Shown: one piece after another, positions 58,727 to 64,000 of the stretch
Layout: each line of letters opens with the position of its first letter
How positions within the stretch are numbered: the stretch's first letter is position 1
Assembly: GCA_015680685.1 (NCBI GenBank)
Contig: MNCI01034627.1
Location: 582,257 to 646,256, forward strand
Reading direction: 5' to 3'
DNA from: Gnetum montanum
Taxonomy: Eukaryota; Streptophyta; Gnetopsida; Gnetales; Gnetaceae
Length of the DNA stretch: 64,000 bases
The notes under the pieces: generated by a model
What the model saw: only the letters and a program-made list of their open reading frames with translations
Databases searched by the model: none
Told to the model about the DNA's origin: nothing
Translations under genes and position numbers: made by a program

Positions 58727-58960
58727 GTACCCGAAGAGGATAGAGAAGGTGAGCCAGCTGAGGAGCAAGCACAAGAAGAGGGGCATAGTGATGAAGAGCA
58801 TCCTCTTGTGGAACCGGTGCAAGAGCAAGAACCTCATGAAGAGGAAATTCCTCATAAAGGAATACTTCCCAAAATAGAAGGCCCACTAGAGGATGATTTA
58901 TTAGGACTAGAGCTAGACTTGAGAGATACTGGTGACAGTGGCATCAGAGGAGATGCATAA
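58727..58960 (+). pseudogene. Acidic last exon of the antisense gene
   Basis: Acceptor TTCTCTGTATCTAG, then 77 open codons and TAA. The segment is packed with Glu and Asp (VPEEDREGEPAEEQAQEEGH at its start) and ends GDSGIRGDA. Frames antisense to it are not conserved. F's relic exon (46,538-46,452) has the same character and phase. Confidence 0.65.
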
Positions 58961-59420
58961 TTGTGGTTTACGCATAGTGTTATTGATTGTTGTCAACAAT
59001 GGCTATACGAATAATTGAAAGACTAGCTATGAGATTTTCTGGCGATTTTAAATGTCTATTTAATTTTTTTCTTTTGCGTTTTTATTTGCAAAGCGTAAGC
59101 GTAGTTGTTAACGATTTTGCCTAAGTTATGTTGCGACGGAATGAAATTGCTAGTTTTAGGCCATTACGGGCCACAACTAGTTTAAGGCCGTTGCGGGCCC
59201 TGGCATACTATAGAGAGCATAATTGATGGTAATGTATTTTTTGCGTATTTGGACTAAAGTGATCAAAAAGACATAAATGTGTACCTAACAGAAATGTAAT
59301 AGCGTAAGGAATGACAAGCGTAGACATTGACAATTTCTATAGCGTAAATATGCATTGGACGAAAACGGACTACTAAGCGTAAACAACGATAATTGATAAA
59401 AACATAAGAAGGCGCGTAAA
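58961..59420. other. Spacer between antisense gene and gag-protease
   Basis: Contains two single repeats of the AGTTTTAGGCCATTACGGGCC type (59,145-59,205) and at least six GCGTA or GCGTAA motifs (59,090-59,420). On the minus strand the protease frame's tail (SDYKPICPYATL) runs to about 59,420. Confidence 0.5.
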
Positions 59421-62400
59421 TGCCATTCAGTTCAACCACTAATTTGCAATTGTTTCTTAATGGACTTTATGTTCAGTGTTGCATAAGGGCAGATGGGTTT
59501 ATAGTCTGACTCCTCCACGCTGCCATCCTAGAATGGCAAGTTGGCCCAGGCTAGACTGTTATCGTTGGTTTCGGTTTGTTGAGGGATTTGGAGATCGGTC
59601 TGATCATCCGATGTTTCTATCTCCGAACCCCGTTCTTCTTCAATGTTGTTGACAGTCTTGGGGGTGATTTCATCACCGCGTATTACGACCTCCCCTCCTG
59701 CGTAGGGTAGGTGTATTTCCTGATGTATTGGTGATAAAACTGCCCTCAGCTGGGCTAACCAGGACCTCCCTAAGATCAAGTTGAACCTAAGCATCTCCTC
59801 GATGACTAAGAATGTGGCATCCATTGGGAATTGATCTCCTACCACAAACTCAATACGCACCATCCCCTTGACCTGAACCCTTGCTCCATTGAACGACTTT
59901 ATGCATGTTGTCGTCGTGGGAATGATCTAGTCGACCAGACCCAACCTATCCACGATGGGATAAGGAATGACATTGGCAGCTGCGCCGTCATCCACGTGTA
60001 CCCTCTGGATCAAGTACTGACCGACCCGAATGGTGATGAACATGGGTTCAATGGTCACTTAACCTTTCTCAGGATCATCTTTAATGGGCCCGTTATGAAA
60101 GGTCAACGAGGTAGGCTTGGGTTGCTCAGCTTCAGAAAGAAACATGATAGCGTGTATCGCTTCTTTCTCTGCTGGTAAGCTTTCGTCCACAGGTATGGAT
60201 GTCAGCATGCGGACCATAGCCTCATGGTGTTCTTGGGATGTCATGAGCAGGTCATAAAGGCTCAGCATTGTATTTTTTTGTTTCAGAGCTTGTTTAACCT
60301 GCATAAACACATCAAGGAGGTTCCTTTCCTGGCTAGGTAGTTTACTCCCTTTGTCTTCCTCCATCCTTCCAAGAGACGAATCTCCTGAGGTCGAATGACA
60401 TCAGTCAGGGGGTTGTTCTTTTTCTTGCTGAGAGGAGGTGGCTGCGTTTCTGCACCTTTATCCTATCTCTGAGGTACAGGCGAAGGTACAGAGGCCAGGG
60501 GCCTAGGCATAGGGAAGCCAAGCATAGAGTGGTCTTTTGTAGTGTTAACAGATGTGTCTGCTCCCTTTTGTTTGTCGGGTGGTGGTTGGCGATTTTGGTT
60601 AGAGGCCTGCCCCTGTGTGAGAGGAGCAGCCGATGGCTTTGGCACCTTGAGAATGAAGGGTGCCCTATGCGTGGGCGCAAACGAGGCTGCGGCTTTGCTG
60701 TTACTACGTGGCTGAGTGGTATTCTGAGAATGTGCCCGAATGATGAATGGTGGCCTTGAAAAGCCACTGCCTGTCGATGAAAGGTTTCCCCCTTGTCGTG
60801 AGTTGGTAGGTACATGCAAAACGAAAGGTTGTTTGGGTGGTACCTTCCTCTCACTATCCGTACTCACTACATTGATAGTATAGGGTGCATCGTTTGCATT
60901 CAATGGATTCTTATACACGTGCAATGCCTGGTTTTCCGGACGCATCGAACTACTATCATCTAGTTTCAAATGACTGTCGTCGATCATGCGTTGAATATCG
61001 TCCTTCAACGCCCAACAGTAATTTGTATCGTGACCATACAACTGGTGGTAGTCACAGAAGCGGTCCAACCTGAAAGATTTCAGAACTGGTGGTTCGTTAG
61101 CTAGGGCTAAAGAAGGATTCTTCAGCAGCTCACAATGACGTCTGTGATGCTTTAAAGCTTCTTCGGATACCCTTTTGGGTTGAATGTATCCGGTCCCTAA
61201 CAATTGTTTCAACAGTTCTGAATGTTTTACAGGCAGGGCTGTATACTTTGAGCGGTCCTTACGCTCAAAGTTTGGTTTTGGCTAGGGGGGTCCTTCAGGG
61301 GCAGCTGTGTCCTGGCTGGTGTTACCTACACTGGCCGTGGTCTCAGGAGGCGCCGTAGGTGCCTTCTTGTTCTTGTTCTTTGTGCCCTTAGCTAGCGCGG
61401 CTACTATCGTTGTCGTCACTTTGCCTTTGTCCTTGCCTTTGTTGTGAGCATTTTTGTAGGCGACATACGCCGGGTCTTTGCTAGCCTTCGCAGCATCTTG
61501 GATGCTTCTAATCTGAGCGAAGGCCTGATGTAAAGAGTTAGGGGAAAGATAATACAGCTTTAACTTGATAAAGTCATTGACTGCTCCTTTGAAGATGGCC
61601 AATAAGTGCGACTCCGCAATTGGCTTACGGATTTCATTCAAAGTAGCATTCCAGTGCTATATGAACTTCTGGACTGGTTCGAGAGGATCTTGTTTCACTC
61701 CCATTAGTTGATCTAACGTGACTTCCAGCTTTAAGTTGTATTTAAAGCGAGTCACGAATTATGTCAGAAGCTCTTCCAAGGTTGAGATGGAAGAGCGTGG
61801 GAGGGCTCGATACCAATCTAGAGCTTTCCCTGTCATAGACATAGCAAAGACTCAGATAATCATGTGAGGCCACTATTGCAACAAAAAGGATTCAGATCTA
61901 AAGGTGACCAAGTGAGCGTTAGGATCCCCCTCCCCATTATACTTGGTAAAATGACGTAAGGACATCCCTGGTGGCAATGACAACATGGGGACCGCTAGAC
62001 TAATAGGATCGTCTTGGTAGAAGTCCATAATCTGTACAGTGTCTGAGCCCGCGGCCTTAAGACGCCTAACCTCCTCAATGAGGGTTTGAATAAGTAGGAA
62101 GGCTTGGTCCAGACCTGTTGGTGGAGGTGTCTGTGCAGGAGGAGCAGGGGGTGACCTGGGAAAGCTATACCAGGCAGTGGAAATGGTGGGATGACTTGGC
62201 CGGTAGATGGTGGGGCAGGGATTCCTGTAGGCAGGGGTGCCTGTGAAGACCACCATCCACCGGTTTGGGAAGAGAGATTAGCTGCGGCCAGCTACGCGAA
62301 ATAAGGATAGGGATATTGCGGGACCACCTGTGGAACATGCGTCGCAGGTGCCACCGAGGGTTGCACACCGTATATCGCAGACTGGTTATGTTGTGCCGCG

Positions 62401-63221
62401 GGGATGGTCCACTGACTCGCGGCAGGCTGTTGGATGAATGTCTGTGGCTGAACAACTACGGTGATTTGTTGGGTTGGAGGGGGCGGAAGCGATTGAGTCT
62501 GCATAGGACGAGTTGTGGATGCGATTTGGGGTTGGACCTGCGGGATGAAATGGAGCGCGGTGGATGCTGGAACCACCGACGGAATGCTGAGCACGCGTGG
62601 TGATGAGGCCGCCCCCATATTATCTTGGGGTATTTGCACTTGCAGCCCAGATGGCTGTGCAGTGGTTTGTGGAATGATAGGGATGTGTGTCTGTGTGGTC
62701 ATGGTTGGATTGAGCGGGGAAACTTCTCCATTGAGAGGGAATAATGGATTGATGTAAGTATGGGGACTAAGAGTGTGATACGAATGTTCAGACTAGGCTG
62801 CAAATTCGTCATCCTCTTCCTCCCTATTTTGGCATTCCATCATAGCCCGTGTAGCCTGGCTCTTGGCCATGACCAACTATGTTATAATTTCATGTTGATG
62901 GTCTATTAAAGGGATGATGTCATAGGCTGTTGGGGTGAAATCTTGGCCCCCTCGATGGATCATCTCGAAATTTCATTTCACCTCCATTTCGACTCGGCTA
63001 AGGGCAAGCTTCGCCTGGATCTTGACGCAGATAAAGTTGTATTCCTCAGGGGTCATGATAGTAAATATTGGGTCTTTGCCCTGCAGTCTCAATGACCGAC
63101 GTGATGGTCCCTAAGGTCCTGCTGCACCAGAAGCTGGTCTGGTGACAGTGACAGGGTTCAGAGATGTGGCACCCAAATCAGCGGCGATCATGGTGGTTGT
63201 AGTTGTGTAAGATGGATCCAT
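59420..63221 (-). pseudogene. gag-pro: Gag-protease of element G
   Basis: Starts at ATG 63,221 (MDPSYTTTTT), 237 bases after the PBS. Three frame segments (63,221-62,292; 62,256-60,463; 60,364-59,528) imply two shifts, plus some stops. Order: EEYNFICVKIQAK N-terminal region, Pro/Gln-rich linker, gag domain (YNGEGDPNAHLVTFRSES at about 61,940), a knuckle-like CDYHQLYGHDTNYC (about 61,040) of the Tat type, a second Pro-rich linker, and aspartic protease with VDDGAAANVI (about 59,985) and FNLILGRSWLAQL (about 59,770). Colinear with F. Confidence 0.83.
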
Positions 63222-63445
63222 TGGTCAACTAGATTAGTTGACAATAAACGACTGGATCTAAGAGAAAAGATGATGGACAAAGAAAATCACGTTTAGGCTT
63301 TCTACCTTGTAGGATTCCAGAGGAATCGTTAAAGTGACCGATCTACACCACACGAGTTTACATAAACTTCCCTATTGGTATCACGTTCACGATTTTTGAC
63401 TGCACGGGTATAGATGGCTAATAGGGCTACCCGTAAAAATATGAA

Positions 63446-63475
63446 TCGGAGGTTCAAGCCCTCCTTCTAGCACCA
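63446..63475 (-). other. tRNA-Asn PBS of G, extending through the T arm
   Basis: The plus strand ends CTCCTTCTAGCACCA and continues leftward through GGAGGTTCAAGCCCTCC, which I recognise as the T arm of plant tRNA-Asn(GTT). About 29 of 30 bases agree, with one change next to CCA. The priming part proper is the last 18 bases. The 5' half of a tRNA is absent. Confidence 0.78.
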
Positions 63476-63481
63476 AAAAAC

Positions 63482-64000
63482 TGTAACGACGGAAAATGTC
63501 GGCAGCTGGAATACCAAACAAAATCCGTGTAAATAGTCTTAACCACGGATCCGTGCGAGGGCCGTGCTGGGGAAAAACGAATCCACGGTGCCTTGAACGG
63601 TCTTGTCGATCAGACAAGGACTTACTAAATCAGTAAACCGATGGAGATTATGAATGTTGCGTGGAACGATTTGATTCGACGGGTCGCAAAATGAGAGAAA
63701 AACAATGTAGATGAATTATAACAATGATAACGCTAACACGGTGAAAGAAATCAGACATGAGAGAAAACGCATCATTTCAAGATCTATGGCTTTGACTCAA
63801 AAAATGAATATTTTGCATATCAAGTTACACTGGGAAGACCCTGATTGCCTTGTGTGAAAGCAAACACAAAATAACAAGAAAAATGTCTAAGCAGAAGTAC
63901 AGAATGGAGTCTGATCTACCTTGTAGGCCAGAAATGGGATGCAAGGAAGGTCAAGTTCTGATGTCTATCGATCAACTGCTTATGATCAATAGAGCTTGCA
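63482..64000 (-). repeat. 5' LTR of element G, start only
   Basis: Begins TGTAACGACGG, six bases from the PBS. The last 99 bases match 48,057-48,155. The window ends within the LTR, before its TATA box. Confidence 0.8.

Larger units (their letters stand above)
54879..58960 (+). pseudogene. Eight-exon antisense gene carried inside element G
   Basis: I read exons 54,879-54,997, 55,269-55,718, 55,807-56,081, 56,182-57,231, 57,325-57,546, 57,623-57,751, 57,829-58,646 and 58,727-58,960. All seven introns (76-271 bases) have GT and AG ends, several with GTAAG donors and pyrimidine-rich acceptors. All junction phases agree (2, 2, 1, 1, 1, 1, 0), giving 1,098 codons plus stop. Start: ACAATGG context. 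Eleven in-frame stops occur (nine TAG, two TGA) and no frameshift. Residues 44-215 look like an FCP1/NIF phosphatase fold. Residues 300-530 are weakly like the plant 'putative transposon protein' domain. Residues 810-850 are a coiled-coil-like heptad region, and the last 78 residues are strongly acidic. The exon model is from reading alone; exon 1 is the least certain. Confidence 0.72.
47364..64000 (-). mobile_element. Element G: Tat/Ogre-like Ty3/gypsy element with full pol
   Basis: Minus strand. 5' LTR (63,482 to beyond the window), tRNA-Asn PBS, gag-protease (63,221 to about 59,420), inter-domain segment with antisense gene (59,419-54,396), pol (54,395-50,917), repeat array (50,889-50,374), 3' interior, purine tract and 3' LTR (gap to about 49,530). 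The extra RNase H domain between RNase H and integrase and the tRNA-Asn PBS place it in the Tat lineage. Where LTRs overlap (48,057-48,155 and 63,902-64,000) they differ at 4 of 99 bases, so the insertion is fairly young. The left end is disturbed by an assembly gap and a duplicated 0.5 kb segment. Confidence 0.85.

Noticed and set aside
54879-58960. TAG read as a sense codon in the antisense gene
   Set aside because: TAG and TGA stops both occur, TAG also breaks gag and pol nearby, and CAG-to-TAG deamination is a simpler explanation.
60529-62757. Plus-strand frames opposite G's gag
   Set aside because: They mirror the Pro/Gln-rich gag coding on the minus strand and have no splice-phase continuity, unlike 54.9-58.96 kb.
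63446-63475. A tRNA-Asn gene at the right end of the window
   Set aside because: Only the 3' third (T arm, acceptor, CCA) is present, CCA is encoded, and it lies six bases from an LTR; it is a primer binding site.

Overview
The window reads as intergenic DNA from a large, repeat-rich plant nuclear genome. I found no free-standing host gene, no RNA gene and no CRISPR array; almost every stretch that can be explained is an LTR retrotransposon in some state of decay. Plant origin follows from the lineages present: Ty3/gypsy Athila-like elements primed by tRNA-Asp, Tat/Ogre-like elements primed by tRNA-Asn with an extra RNase H domain, a Ty3 element primed by tRNA-Met, and Copia-type gag elements. 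A gymnosperm or other big-genome plant would fit, but the sequence does not prove it.

Layout. 1-3,074: the 5' end of a young Athila-like element (P, minus strand) with an unbroken gag frame running off the window. 3,500-29,270: a four-level nest. Element K (+; LTR, tRNA-Met PBS at 27,621, gag, protease) is interrupted by L (-; LTRs 4,358-5,605 and 26,346-27,574, flanked by TGTTT). L is interrupted by the gag-only element B (+; 7,621-23,356), and B's 5' LTR is interrupted by a complete but dead Athila-like element A (-; 8,561-18,509). 30,477-36,740: two more B-like elements, H (-) and C (+), with C abutting H inside H's gag. 36,740-40,705: an L-like remnant followed by the 3' LTR and 3' interior of another Athila-like element (E, -). 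40,706-47,290: a Tat-like element F (+) with LTR, tRNA-Asn PBS, gag-protease, repeat arrays and no polymerase. 47,364-64,000: a second Tat-like element G (-) with 3' LTR (broken by a 180-N gap), repeat array, full pol, a roughly 5 kb inter-domain segment, gag-protease, PBS and the start of its 5' LTR.

Most interesting system: between the protease and reverse transcriptase of G, where Ogre/Tat elements are known to carry an intron, the opposite strand holds a gene I can read as eight exons (54,879-58,960). All seven junctions have GT/AG borders and join in phase to give about 1,098 codons, with no frameshift. Its N-terminal part resembles the FCP1/NIF (HAD) phosphatase fold with catalytic positions lost, and its C-terminus is acidic. 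The only damage is 11 in-frame stops, all TAG or TGA. The related element F keeps what looks like the last exon of the same antisense gene at the same place. The second theme is that several LTR families carry CpG-rich palindromes or covarying inverted repeats next to the promoter or in the leader.
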